DNA of 64,000 bases from Icerya purchasi. Lineage: Eukaryota > Arthropoda > Insecta > Hemiptera > Monophlebidae. The notes under the pieces were generated by a model. It had not been told where the DNA came from, did not search any database, and worked only from the letters and a program-made list of their open reading frames with translations. The position numbers and the translations under genes were made by a program. Of this stretch, positions 12,481 to 23,499 are shown one piece after another; position 1 is the first letter of the stretch, and each line of letters begins with the position of its first letter. The stretch lies in contig CM077116.1 in NCBI GenBank assembly GCA_039619475.1, positions 150,429,088-150,493,087 of the forward strand, in the 5' to 3' direction.

Positions 12481-13990
12481 GCAACTTCCTTCAGACTCGT
12501 TTACAACAAACTTCCACCGATCGAATAATGCAGTTTTTCTGATCCAATATTCCATAAACCACACTCTATTCAAAGGCATGTCCATCAAACGGAATCATTC
12601 AGTCAGTTAGTATTAAATGTCAAACGTCTCTATTTTTTCAAATCAGTGTGCTCTTCCCGTATTATTAAAAATTTTACTTTTTCACGCGGTTCTAGTAAAA
12701 AGTTGCAAATATTATTGAATCGTGAATAATAAAATTCTATGTTAACGTTGAAGAATTTATTTAGAACGTTTGTTGTAAATGATAATGATGATGCAATGTT
12801 TACGGATGACTTTTTTCCGAATCTACGTGTACCATCACAATCACTACATATGCTTTCCGAAAAAATCACAGTCATATTGGGGTTCAAACGGTAATTATCA
12901 TTACGCATGGATTAAAAAATTTAGCCGACCGTTACGAATGAAAGCGAAATTTATTTGTTGGGGTTGTCTCGAACTGATGAATATGGATTGCGAACATAAT
13001 AATAGCCTACGATGTGACGCTGTCAGCTGGCCGTCATATGTATAGTATGTAAATAAATAAAGACCCGATTTTTTCTTTTTCATACATTTTTATTTTTTCA
13101 AAAAACTTTTTTTACATTGTTTTATACGAAATATATCGCGTATGTAAACTTTATTACAATATAATATGATAACAAATATTTTTTCAAACATTTACATTTT
13201 TATTTTTTCTATTTTTTTTTATTCATTTAATTTAAAATAATTTTCCGTCGCTTAATAATATAGTACCAACTCAGGTTTGTATTGAATTTTCTTGTTCCTT
13301 ACGTTGAATATTCGAACCAATATCACGTAACCGATTAAATAAATGATCAGCTTTTGCGGATAGTTGAACAGCATTTACAACATGATACATTTTTTCCCTT
13401 TTTCCGCCCTCTTTTTTAAATTTCTTCCTCCAGCCTATTCCCAGCATTATTGGAAACGTCTAATCTCTTTCAACGGTGTGATACTTCTCATACGTTCCCT
13501 CATCCGTGATATTGTTCTTCGTTCCTTAAATGACTCATTTTAGACTACGGCTCAACTGCTATTCTTCAAAGTCTGGCTCCTTTTACCTTTCCATTTCAGC
13601 AACCTCTTCCTCCCCGTCGACGGTTTTCTAGATACTTTCTCTCTCTTAAACGTTAATCTGTCGTCTTCGTTTAAATCATATTGTCTCCTTCGAGTATTAT
13701 TTTCTCGGTTCTTTCACTATATGTTGTCTTTATCGTTCCCCTTTCACATACTTTTCTTATGATCTCGATAGCATGATGTTTTAATTGAGTGTTCTACCTT
13801 TTCTGCTGAGCAGTCGTCCTTCCGTTTTTTTTTTCTATTAAAACTCAGTATCCCTCTTATCAGTCCTTTCTAATTCGCCCACTTCCTTCTAATTCTGCTA
13901 TTCCCGCCCTCGAATTATTTTTATTCTCCAGCCTTAAACGTTTAAGAATACAACTCTTTATTTTCTGTAGGTGAATACAAGCCTGTTTGT
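12480..13990. other. No gene recognised
   Basis: The frames at 12630-13083 overlap on both strands and show no family motif. From 13260 to 13960 the plus strand is C/T-biased. I see nothing I can assign. Confidence 0.5.
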
Positions 13991-14000
13991 TATAAACTGT

Positions 14001-14140
14001 ATAATAAAAACCAACTTCGATAACAAACAAATATGGGGGTAAAAATAATTTACAACAATAAATTAAATAAATACCTTATTTAGGAACGTTTTCGAGTATG
14101 ATGATCAGCTGAAACTAACTTAATCAAAATTTAAAACACA
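14001..14140 (+). repeat. Dispersed repeat family B, copy 1
   Basis: The segment beginning AATAAAAACCAACTTCGATA and containing AACAATAAATTAAATAAATA and GAAACTAACTTAATCAAAA is repeated in the same orientation at 51841-51965 with few differences over roughly 125 bp. This copy has about 20 bp (around GGAACGTTTTCGAGTATGATGA) where the other copy is shorter. It is non-coding and of unknown class. Confidence 0.65.
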
Positions 14141-17100
14141 CTGGAGAGAATATAAGGAATACATGTGTATATATAGTAAATGCATAGGAGGAACAAACAT
14201 AGAAGGTATAAAAGTTAATAGTGTGAAATTACCAATACTCGATACAAAATATAAAATAAAATAGAACAACCTAAAATTAAACTTTTATATTAAAAAGTGG
14301 GTTATTATTATTAGGTAATTGATCGTTTAAAATATTATTTTTATATTTATTTATGTAATAATTTTCCTGCAATATATTTATTTTCTCCTTCTTCCCATTT
14401 GTTTTGAATTAATGTCCTCGTTGATAAACTTGTAAAAAAGAAAAAAAAAATTGACATAGTAAATTGGGGAACATACATTTAAAAAAAAAAAAAGGAATAA
14501 CAAAATTTTCTGTTCCATAATTAATTCTGACACAGAACTATACCTTTTCATCGTTCGCGTTTAAATTCCTTTTTTTCTGTGATAATTCTTTTCCCAGTTG
14601 AAGATGAGCTGTGTCCAAAAACGTTACCGATGATAAGTATTTTATATTTATTTATTTATTTATTTTAATGGGCTCGATGTCAACACTGACCCAACTACAT
14701 GTACTTAGATCACCTACTCAGATTCTGAGGCGATCGGAGATAGAGAGTAAAAAGGAAAGAAGGAGGGGAATAACGGCTAGAGATGGGAAGGAAAGGATAA
14801 AGGAAGCATTGAAAGGGGTAGGAAGATCCAACGCCAAGGGTTCATTATATTTATTTAGTTTACTATCAGTTAATTTATTTCTTTTTATTAATTATTAATA
14901 ATTTCTAGCAAACAGGTATGAGAACTTTAACGCTATTTTTATATACCAAATTTTCTAAATTTTAATCGGTCTTCTAATCCATCACCACGTGATGTTGAAT
15001 TGTAAATATTGTAAATATTGTAAATATTTTTACCATCGGATCTTCATTGCGCAATTGCGAAACGGCACTCGAATTCGCATCTTAGACCCCCACCTCTCGG
15101 TGGAGGGATTTAATCTATTCTGCACTGTTCAATTTGGCGGTTATAATATTAAAATCGTATAGTATACAGAAATTATTATTAACAATGGTGTACGATCTAT
15201 TTCTTTAACATCCGTAATGATCATAAATTATTCGAATTAATATAATTCGGTATTTTTTTGATATTATTTATAATTATGTATAATGGAAATTAAAATAAAA
15301 AAGTGTAGTACCCTAAATCCTTCTTCCTTGTTAGCGTATGCATTCATTTGTTACCGTTGAACACTCGCACATGTGCATTTTGCAGCTGAAACGAAGCAAC
15401 ATATTAAAGGTAAACAACTGAAATATAACAAGTTTGTTAATGTATTTCGGCATTCAACTTCATAAAAGCGATAATTTTTCGCGGATGGGCTGACTCGGAA
15501 ATTGAAAATATTCCTGTTTGCGCGAGAAATATATAGATACATGGGCGACGAACCAGCACCGGTCAATGTCAGAAATCACTTCGAAATTCCGTAACAAATT
15601 GGGTTCGCGAATTAACGAAAATAATAATTAGCGGACCAGTTTACGATTGTTCAACTATTAAAATCGTTGAGGCATTATTCCACACTTAAAAAGTATACCT
15701 CTTTTAAACATATGGGCGGCTCCTCCATTTATTAGACGCATTTCTATGCACGGTCGTAAGCAAGCCAACGATGGAGCATAAATGTGTGCGATGCGAATCA
15801 GACCAGGTGGTACTACGAGTGCGAGAAGGTCAATGCTGTTAACGAGAAGGTCTTTACACTTTTACTTTTAAGCTAAAAGAGACTTGGAATAAAGATGAGT
15901 CTCTTTCATTGTAATCATAAGGTAATCGCGTCGAAAAACCGGTATCGCACAACCGGAGGTTCTGCCAATTTTTTGTTTTTTGTTACGCAGAATTTGATAA
16001 ATCGCGTATAAAATTGCTACTTCCTTATGCGCCAGTTTATTGCACTGAATTAGTTATTGACACGCTTCGATCATAAAACGTAACGAACCAAATAAAGAAG
16101 TCACCAAAATTATATGTCGCGCCACGTTTGATATTGCATTGACAAAAAATGTGTATTAGTTGATAGACCCGTTACTCTATTAGCAAATTCATTAGCCTCC
16201 ATCGTTTTCTGTATGTCAAAGCTTAACGATTTCATTAAAAATTTACAGACCTGGTCTGTTTGCATGCATAAAACAAGAAATAATAAAAGTATCTGTAACA
16301 CCTTTTCATTCGAAGTATATCCTACGTGCGAAATGATTTACTTTCGGAAGTTTTAGCAATTTTCATTTGCACAACAAAATAAGTTCAATCGTTGACGTAG
16401 AATCTGATAATTTATATAACATTAAAAAGCTCGAATGAATTTATGCTCCGCACTAATCGTCTGTGATACTAATCAGATTAATTTCTACTATCGGTGGCTG
16501 GAATTATATACAGTAGTATAAGTTACAGCAGTCCCCGTTCACGCAACATTGCGATAGTGTTAAACATTATTTCAAAGTAGACAAAAAAAAACTTTTTTTG
16601 ATTTCAAATAATTCTCAGTCGAGTTAATTTTAGTTTTCGTCCATTAGGTGGAGATGATTGACCATAAGCACACATCTTGCTTTATTAATTAACGGAAGAA
16701 ACTTCGTCTAATCAGTGTTCAGCCTGTAATTCTAAACGTTGCATTGTCGGGAAAGCAAGAAACTGGCCGCCATGCGTGTCCTTATTTCCTTAATATGTTT
16801 CTTTACGCTCCATCATACTTTCCTTCCCTTCCGCTAATAGATCTTCATGTTTTCCTGTTCGTATACACCTAACTTATTTTTTTGCGGAGGGGGGGCGTCA
16901 ATTAACGAGTCAGCGGAAGCGAAATTTTTGGAAGTTCCAGTGTGCGGCAGCGAAATATTCTGCACGAACGAAACACAATTAACTGATACGCCTCGGAAGC
17001 TGATTTACATTTAACTTCGAGGGGGATTTCTTTCATTTATAATCATTTTTTTACGTAACGCAATGTCGGTCATATATATCTGAGAGAAGAACTTGCCTAA

Positions 17101-17340
17101 TTTTTTCATTAATTTTTATTTATTCTGCGCACGTAGCTCTTCCGCAGTTTCTTATCTTTTCCTACATTTCGCGTAGTGCATTTTAATTATGGTTTGTAAT
17201 TTAATGGAAAATGGGATGTGAAAAAGCATTTCAGTTTCTATTTCCAACGCGCGCTGGTTCTGACTTCGCTAATTTAAAAACGTATACACTACGCATCGCT
17301 CTGTCTTCATTCACAATGAGATTCCAGTTGGTAGAATTAA
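14140..17340. other. No gene recognised; short TGTAAATAT minisatellite
   Basis: A 9-bp unit, TGTAAATAT, is repeated about three times near 15000-15027. A small hairpin (CCACCTCTCGGTGG) lies near 15092. The frame at 14611-14898 is Lys/Arg/Glu-rich in the middle but matches no family I know. The remainder is AT-rich and unassigned. Confidence 0.5.
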
Positions 17341-17345
17341 CTTTA

Positions 17346-17640
17346 AGAGTATACAACGCATATATGCAAAAGTGTCGCCAGTCGCCCGGGGGGGGGGGGG
17401 GGGCAAGATGATAGAAAAAGGATATGAGTTATAGAAAAAATAAAATTTATATGTTATAAAGGCTTAATATTTTTTAAACAAGAATAAAATCGTAATTAAA
17501 ACATAATTTTCGTGGGTTTCTGGCAAATTGTTCATGATTACGCGCCTATGAATACTCATTATGGCCAGTTGATTAAGTTTCAAGGCTCCAGGGAGGGACA
17601 GCTGCCCCCCGCTGGCGACGCCCATGCATATATGCGATGT
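17346..17640 (+). mobile_element. Small inverted-repeat element with poly-G tract (family C, copy 1)
   Basis: The left end (GTGTCGCCAGTCGCCCGGGGGG, about 17364-17385) is inverted at the right end (CCCCCCGCTGGCGACGCCC, about 17604-17622). Both sit inside the 10-bp string GCATATATGC, which flanks each end and is itself palindromic. A run of about 14 G (17389-17402) is striking in such AT-rich DNA. A second copy lies on the minus strand at 52752-52968. It encodes no recognisable protein. Confidence 0.65.
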
Positions 17641-18038
17641 TTATTAGAAACTAATAAAATTCATTATTCGTCTTCGTTCACGTTTTTTTTCTTTTTTAAG
17701 GATTTTTTGCTTTCTTAAAATTTCATTATAATATTAGTTTACAGGTGGTTATGCTTCTCGATTAGCTTTATTTTCTCAGTTACAGGTTATGTTATGACGA
17801 GGAAATGGTTGAAACGTATGCAAAGTATATTTTCTAAAAGCTTTAATTATTTTTAAATATTCGGTAACATTTAATCATTGTACAATTCCAAAAAGACGAA
17901 AACAATCGCATACAGTATACAGGATGGGTCCAGAAAGTCATGAAACATGTTTTTTTGTAGCGCCCCTCTTGCCTGCAGCGCTCTCAAACGAACTACACAT
18001 CACTAAACTGCAGTTCAGACTGTTCCAAGCATCGGTGG

Positions 18039-18412
18039 TAGTGCTGGGTTTTACAGTTCTTTTTGCGAATAAATTCGCTATAAAGAACTGATTCAAAGAT
18101 CCGGTTCCCAAAGAACTGATTGTTTTCGAAAATCTTTTAGATCTACATGTAAACAAATCTTACTATACTAAGCGACTGTGTGATCGTTTTTATTTTGTCT
18201 GTCTAGACTATATCTTCCGAACCGAATGAGATAAAAGCGTGATTTTGGTAATGATTTTTATTTTGTCTGTCCGGGCTATTCACTCCGGCTCGTTCTGTTC
18301 ATTCGCGTTTCACCCGAAACAGTTCATACAGAATCAGTTCTTTTAAGTTTTGTGAATCAGTTCTTTCAGTTCTTTTTCATGAATCAGTTCGTTCACGAAC
18401 TACACATCACTA
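18039..18412. mobile_element. hAT-like MITE nested in the mariner left arm
   Basis: This 374-bp insert starts TAGTGCTGGGTTTTACAG and ends CGAACTACACATCACTA, whose reverse complement starts TAGTGATGTGTAGTTCG. It is flanked by near-identical 8-bp strings, ATCGGTGG at 18031-18038 and ATCGGTAG at 18413-18420. The uninterrupted right arm of the host mariner reads GTATCGGTAGCGTC at this point, which confirms the insertion boundary. Short ends of the TAGTG...CACTA type and 8-bp duplications are typical of hAT elements. Internally, TTTTTATTTTGTCTGTC occurs twice (about 18187 and 18254). No transposase is encoded. Confidence 0.8.
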
Positions 18413-18489
18413 ATCGGTAGCATCAGCAGCGGTGAATTAGTGCACCTCTGTTTGGAGAGCTTGTCACAACGTATGGTGGCTGATTCATA

Positions 18490-19013
18490 GAACTCTGACG
18501 CTTCGTTTTCGGATCGTACTGAAGCGTCCACGTTTCGTCACCGGTAATAACGTTGTCCAAATAATCCAGTTCAATTTCCATGGCGTTTCTTCAGTTCACT
18601 CTTAATCAGCACTCGATCGGCTTTATGTTTGTCTGTCAGAAGTTTTGAGACCAGCTTGGCGCACACCTTCCACATGTGCAAGTCTTCCGTAACAATGCTA
18701 AACACAGAACTTTTTGGAATGTTCAGGGTGTCACCTAACAACCGAGCACACTCATTCGGCGGTCAGAATTCAACAATTCACAAACACGGTTCACATTTTC
18801 TTCGTTTCTGCTTGTTGTTGGTCTTCCAGAGCGAGGATTGTCATTCATTCCTTCCTGGCCGTCCTTAAACTTTTTCACCCATCTTGTAAATTGTATATAA
18901 TTCATAGCAGACTCCCCGTAGGCTTGCTTCAGCATTGTGTAAGTTTCGGCAGCTTTTTTATCGAGCTTTGTGCAAAACTTGATCGCCCAACGTTGTTCGA
19001 TTGAATCAGCCAT
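18490..19013 (-). pseudogene. Mariner transposase, N-terminal fragment
   Basis: The minus-strand frame starts at Met 19013-19011 (MADSIEQRWAIKFCTKLDKK). It continues through the paired helix-turn-helix region of mariner transposases (AAETYTMLKQAYGESAMNY, WVKKFKDGQEG, NDNPRSGRPTTS). After about 90 residues a frameshift near 18750 breaks the frame. Downstream, in other frames, are DLHMWKVCAKLV and the catalytic-domain start DETWTLQYDPKTKRQSS. The sequence then ends at 18490, where the inverted 5' copy begins. Only the first catalytic Asp region remains, so the protein is inactive. It looks like the irritans/Himar-like branch, which I judge from the start region only. Confidence 0.85.
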
Positions 19014-19214
19014 CGTGGTGCGTCGTGACGAAGTCTCCAAACAGAGGCGCACTAATTCACCGATACTGACGCTACCGATACTCGGAAAAGACTGAACTGC
19101 GATGCGCTGTGAAGCTGAGAGTCAGCTTCACCTAACCAAACCGGTTCGAGTGTGCTGCAGGCAAGAGAGGCGCAACATAGAAACATATTTCATGACTTTC
19201 TGGATCCACCATGT

Positions 19215-19560
19215 ATAGCCCATAAATTCGCATCATCTACTTCAACAGTCACCACATAAAATGGCTACTATATGAAATTATTATGAAATAAAGAGATGTA
19301 TTTAATAGAAATCCGTATGGTTAACAAACAAAGTTTAATCTTAATATTTCTACTTAAAATATTAACGGTAATTTTTAAACAAAAAATTGTACATATACGT
19401 ACTGTTAGTTTGTATAACATTTATTTATGCCTACGTAAGTAAAATACAATATATATATTATTATGTAGTGTATATAATATATTTACTGTAAAATGCCCTG
19501 ATTTTGGGCGTAGCCTTCCTTAAGTCGACTCCATATTCACGTCTATCTGCTGCGATTCTG
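19215..19560. other. AT-rich spacer
   Basis: The sequence between the mariner right end and the LINE relic is AT-rich and contains a TATAT run near 19450-19480. No feature was found. Confidence 0.5.
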
Positions 19561-19740
19561 TGGAAATGTTTATATTTTAACCAATTTTTTTTTATGTCGT
19601 TTAATAATAAAATGTGTAAGAGCTCGAAGGTTGTCCACACCGAGAACTCCTGAGCCCAGTTGCTCGTCGCGATGGTGGTTATACTTCCGGCAGGTCAAAA
19701 CAATGTGATGGACCGTTAGCGGTGATATTATAAAGAGAGC
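19560..19740 (-). pseudogene. LINE C-terminal fragment (RNase H tail / CCHC-like region)
   Basis: In one minus-strand frame from about 19716 to 19578 the translation reads VHHIVLTCRKYNHHRDE and then LGVDNLRALTHFIIKRH, ending at a stop. The H-I-x-L-x-C...Y...R spacing is the C-terminal zinc-binding tail that follows RNase H in jockey/R1-like non-LTR retrotransposons (usually LTVxHILxxCxxY). No RNase H catalytic part is readable upstream, so the copy is short and decayed. Confidence 0.6.
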
Positions 19741-20480
19741 ATAATTTTAATTTCATCAGTCATTCATACGTACGTAGTAGGGTTTTTTTTATTGTTTGTT
19801 TGCAGGGGCCCCTCATTCAAGATTAGTCCCGAGCTCTATAAATCCTTAATCTGCCCCAGATTTTCTGTAGTAAATGTTTCTTATTCTGTTCTGTTACAGT
19901 TCTTTTGAACTGATGGCATAATTTTATATACTAGTAAATAACATTGTGTTTAAATGAATTTTCCATCAGTCATAATGCCGCCGCGATTGATTACATATTT
20001 TAATAAACGAAGGTGAAAAAAAATCTTAATGAAAAGTCAATTTTACTCTTTTGGTAATTAATGTAAATGATTTTTTTTTTTTTTTTTTTTAATCTACATC
20101 ATTTGATATTTAGGACATGAATTTGATAATGGCTAGACGGAAACAATTATTGCGTTTAATTGATCATTCGGGACATTTGACCATTCATTGTCCGGTGAAA
20201 TAACGTTTGCCCATTATCCAGTTTTTTTTTTTTTTTTTCTCTTTTCCTCCGGCTATTATGAATCTTCTGCTAATCCTTTTTATCGCTGAATTTTATAATT
20301 ACGGAATTCTGGTAACGGTGAATTTTTGATTTCGTATTATGTGCCAAATCCTCTTTTATAAAATTGACTAAGATGTAGCGATGTTAATTATTGTTCTCAT
20401 TTGTATAACTTAAAAATCTATTATTCGCCCATACAATACACTGAATTTGAATGAGTTTTCTCAACAATATTTGTCCTAAC
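19740..20480. other. No gene recognised
   Basis: The region is AT-rich with T-runs near 20070-20088 and 20222-20238. No coding frame, tRNA-like box or paired ends were seen. Confidence 0.5.
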
Positions 20481-20489
20481 AGGTAGAGT

Positions 20490-22616
20490 AGAGTGGTCCT
20501 TATTTTTCAAAGTTAAAATTTTTAATCTCCCAACGTTCTCTTATATGAAAAAATCTAGCGTTAAAATTTTAGCTAATTTAGTCAACTTTAAGACTTGCCG
20601 ACATGGCCAAGAAGATAACGCCAATAGCGTAACTCGGCGCGCGCGCGAAGGTACACTTCCGCTGGTTACTAGACAGAGTGGTTTAGCGGGTGTTACGCCG
20701 TAAAACAGGAACTCTCATTACAGGCTTATTAAGACTATACTTGAAATATCACAATTTTTTTCTTAGCCTTCTGTCTCAGGTGAATAATTTTATTAATAAG
20801 AATAACAGAAATCGTTGAAAACACATTTACAATTTGCCACAGAATAGACTAAGAAGGTTAAGTATTAACGCCAGACATGAGCGTTGATTTTTTCGCATCG
20901 GAGTAATTTTTTCGATATTCCGCTGCCACTTGAAGAAGCAGGTACTGTTTTTGTGCTGGGTAATGCCTTCGACTGGCGATCCAAAAAAAAAAAAAAAATA
21001 CTGTTTTTAATCTTCTTTGCGGGTCAGTTTATTGTTGTATTGTTCAATTAATTGTACGCCACCGCGTTCAGCTGCATCATTGACCACTTTCATTTTGAAA
21101 ATTAATTCTCTACTCTTTAGATAATCTTTATACTGCTCCGATTCACTTGGACTTCTGAGAAGAAAATCGGTGTTAATGCGAAATCTCTCAAAAAATTCTT
21201 AGTCAGCGAATTTAACAAATTAATCTAGATCTCCTCGGCATAAATTTTCCACGTCGGAAAAATTAATCTGCAATCGGCTCATGTCGTCATCTTCTGTTGC
21301 GTCAAGATCCAGGTTTTTGTGCATTCTTTCTTTCACCTCATTACTGACATCGTTATCAAAGAAAGCTAATTGCTTCCGGAGTTAGATACCGTAAATGGTG
21401 AATAAATTGATTTACAGCCACTTTTGAAACTTCTTCGTCTATTTCTTCGTAAGAATTCAGTTTTTTTAAAAAATTAAAATCTGAATTTGGTGCTTTCATA
21501 GTAACCGGAGCTGAAAACTACGCTTCCACATAAGTTGTCACAATAAAAATACAAATATCAGCTAAACCTTTCGCTTCCAAAGTTTTCAGCTTAAATTCAT
21601 AGCGAAATAAATACATTTTCAAGGAGTACGCATGGCTCCGGGATATCATCGAAATGAAAAATTATTTGGAGTTTCTCCTAGAAATACCAAGCATAATTCT
21701 AAAGATTCTTGGTAATCGTCACGAAACTGATGTGTAGCAAGTGTATGCTGCAGGAATGTAATCAATTGGGATTTTCTGTCGTCGTTAAATACTGATCTCA
21801 TTTCTTCTTCCATTAATGCTGAGCGAAAATTTTCTTTATTCATCTTTGACCACTTGTTTTGGAACTTTTTAAAAATAGCAACATTTGGACCAGAAGTGCG
21901 AGGCATTTTCAGTTTGAAAACAGTTCTTACAATCTTTTCAAAAATATGGTGACGATACGCTAAATGTAATAATTTGCGGTCGAGGAACCGTTCCAACTCA
22001 TGTTCCTCCTTTGTCACCAGTATTAACGGCAGTTGTCTCAAAAGAAATACATTTAATAATACAGGCACGGGATTTTTTGGTTTCGGCCGAGTAAGCGTTC
22101 TTGACAAGGCAAAGACTAAAAAGAACGATGTCCGAGAGATCGTGAATTAACGACACTTCGGAGAATATTTTCTACCTCGGACATAAACGATAGCGCTGCA
22201 AGTACTGAATCCGTATGAATATGAAGCGCAAAACAATATTCTCACTTAGAATTGCGCAATAAATAGGAATAAGCAAGCACAAAAAATCGATTCACTCTTT
22301 TCTTTGCCTCACTTATGCACTAGAGAATCCTTAAGATACATTTAGAAGAGATACACAAATGATGATACTGATCAGAAATATCGCATCAGAACTATACTGC
22401 CTCGCTGGCACACAGCAGTATAACGAGGGAAAGCAGTATTTGGGGCGCGCATGTACACTCGTTTCACCGAAACGCTTTTCGACACGTCTTCAAATCAACC
22501 AAATGAGCTAAAATTTTAACGGTATGATTTTTTCACATAAGAGAACAATTCTACCGGTTGGGACATGTAATTTTTGAAGAAAAAATTTCCGTCATCTATA
22601 ACTAAGGGCCACCCTA
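20490..22616 (-). mobile_element. DNA transposon with long inverted ends and 9-bp target duplication, superfamily unassigned
   Basis: The left end (AGAGTGGTCCTTA...) and the reverse complement of the right end (AGGGTGGCCCTTA...) match, and so do subterminal blocks: GTTCTCTTATATGAAAAAAT then GTTAAAATTTTAGCTAATTT at 20535-20580, against GTTCTCTTATGTGAAAAAAT and GTTAAAATTTTAGCTCATTT on the opposite strand at 22505-22550. The 9-bp string AGGTAGAGT lies immediately outside both ends (20481-20489 and 22617-22625). A decayed gene fills the minus strand between the arms. Such duplications of 8-10 bp occur in hAT, Mutator, P, Merlin and others. The protein does not look like the standard transposases of those groups to me, so I leave the class open. 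Confidence 0.8.
20880..22107 (-). pseudogene. Decayed protein gene of a dispersed insect transposon-like family
   Basis: The clean part is 22107-21646 (153 codons) and includes LLHLAYRHHIFEKIVRTVFK, PRTSGPNVAIFKKFQNKW and FRDDYQESLELCLVFLGE. The same gene continues below 21646, after a frame change, with LKMYLFRYEFKL and KGLADICIFIV. It then has a stop near 21516 where family members usually have Trp, followed by NQFIHHLRYLTPEAI, INFSDVENLCRGDL and VVNDAAERGVQLIEQYNNKL. It ends near 20890 and is interrupted by a poly-A run at 20982-20998. I remember this pattern (an 'RHHIFE' block, a 'RDDY.E.LEL..IFLG' block and a 'VVND.AERGV.L' block) from many uncharacterised, multi-copy arthropod and hydra proteins. 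Its place between inverted ends argues that it is the element's own protein. Its biochemical role is unknown to me. Confidence 0.65.
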
Positions 22617-22625
22617 AGGTAGAGT

Positions 22626-23088
22626 TAATTAACCGTGGCTGCGCAAAGAAAAATCTCGAATTTATTTTTATTCGGAGATTGAATCGTTGACGATTAATAT
22701 CCGTTGCTAATAAAAGAACCACTTTTTATCGAGTATCGTAATAAAATGTTACTAGACTCGATTTTCATTGTGTATATTTGCTTTGGTAAAGAAAAAAGAC
22801 AAGTTGAAAGAAAGACACGTTATTTCTATATAAATAAATACGAACGAAATTAAGACCATAAAATTGTCCGTATGGAAAGGTAAATATAACGAATTTCGCT
22901 TTCTTATTAGTCGAATATCGTGATTAATTACACGCAATTAAAATACAATACGTGTACTGTTTTAGGTTAATAAATTCGCAATTCCCTCTCATTTTTGTTT
23001 GGAAATATCAATTTAATTATAAACATAAACGAGAAATGTAATAATTCAAAAATTAAATAAAACCAAAAAAAAAAAAATCACTCAATTT
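22626..23088. other. No gene recognised
   Basis: The short frames here (for example 22752-22937 minus) show no family motif. An A-run lies at about 23064-23077. Confidence 0.5.
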
Positions 23089-23499
23089 GTTGCTATTTCT
23101 TTATTTTTTTTTTTTTTTGTGTAGACGCAACACCCTGTACCGTGTTTAACTGCTGTGGCTATTACAGTACGAGGATGCGCAGTGTGTTCTTATGGATATG
23201 GTTAGTCCGCCGTCTGGTCTGAATTCGATTGCCTAGCAAGTTTGTTGATCAGCTGAGTGAATCGTGCCTTCATTGATCGATTTCGAAGTAAGGAATAGTT
23301 ATCTGAAAGCACATAGATAAATCCATCTATGTCTTCGGTGAAGATGGCTACTATATTCATCGGATCGTATTGTCCTTGAATACTATCCATTACGGTTACG
23401 AGGTCAGTGAAATACAATGGATATTAATTATTGGTGATGTTGCTTTCTGCAGGCTTTAGAAGTTCAACGGTAGGCAGTTTTTGTTTTTTAAGTTTTGAC

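Larger units (their letters stand above)
17918..19215 (-). mobile_element. Palindromic mariner derivative
   Basis: The ends are inverted repeats: TACAGGATGGGTCCAGAAAG at 17918 and, read inward from the right, TACATGGTGGATCCAGAAAG ending at 19215. Each is flanked by TA (17916-17917 and 19216-19217), the mariner target duplication. The inverted identity extends well beyond a normal mariner terminal repeat of about 30 bp. The left arm (17918-18037 plus 18413-18489) carries the same 5' untranslated sequence as the right arm (about 19010-19215), up to and including the beginning of the transposase frame (GGCTGATTCA). The left end is therefore an inverted copy of the element's own 5' end fused to a truncated transposase. 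A hAT-like MITE interrupts the left arm. Confidence 0.85.

Noticed and set aside
14001..14640. Possible inverted element using CGTTTTCGAGTATGATGATCAGCTG and a reversed relative near 14600
   Set aside because: The reversed match is weak and gapped, and much of it is AATA-type simple sequence.
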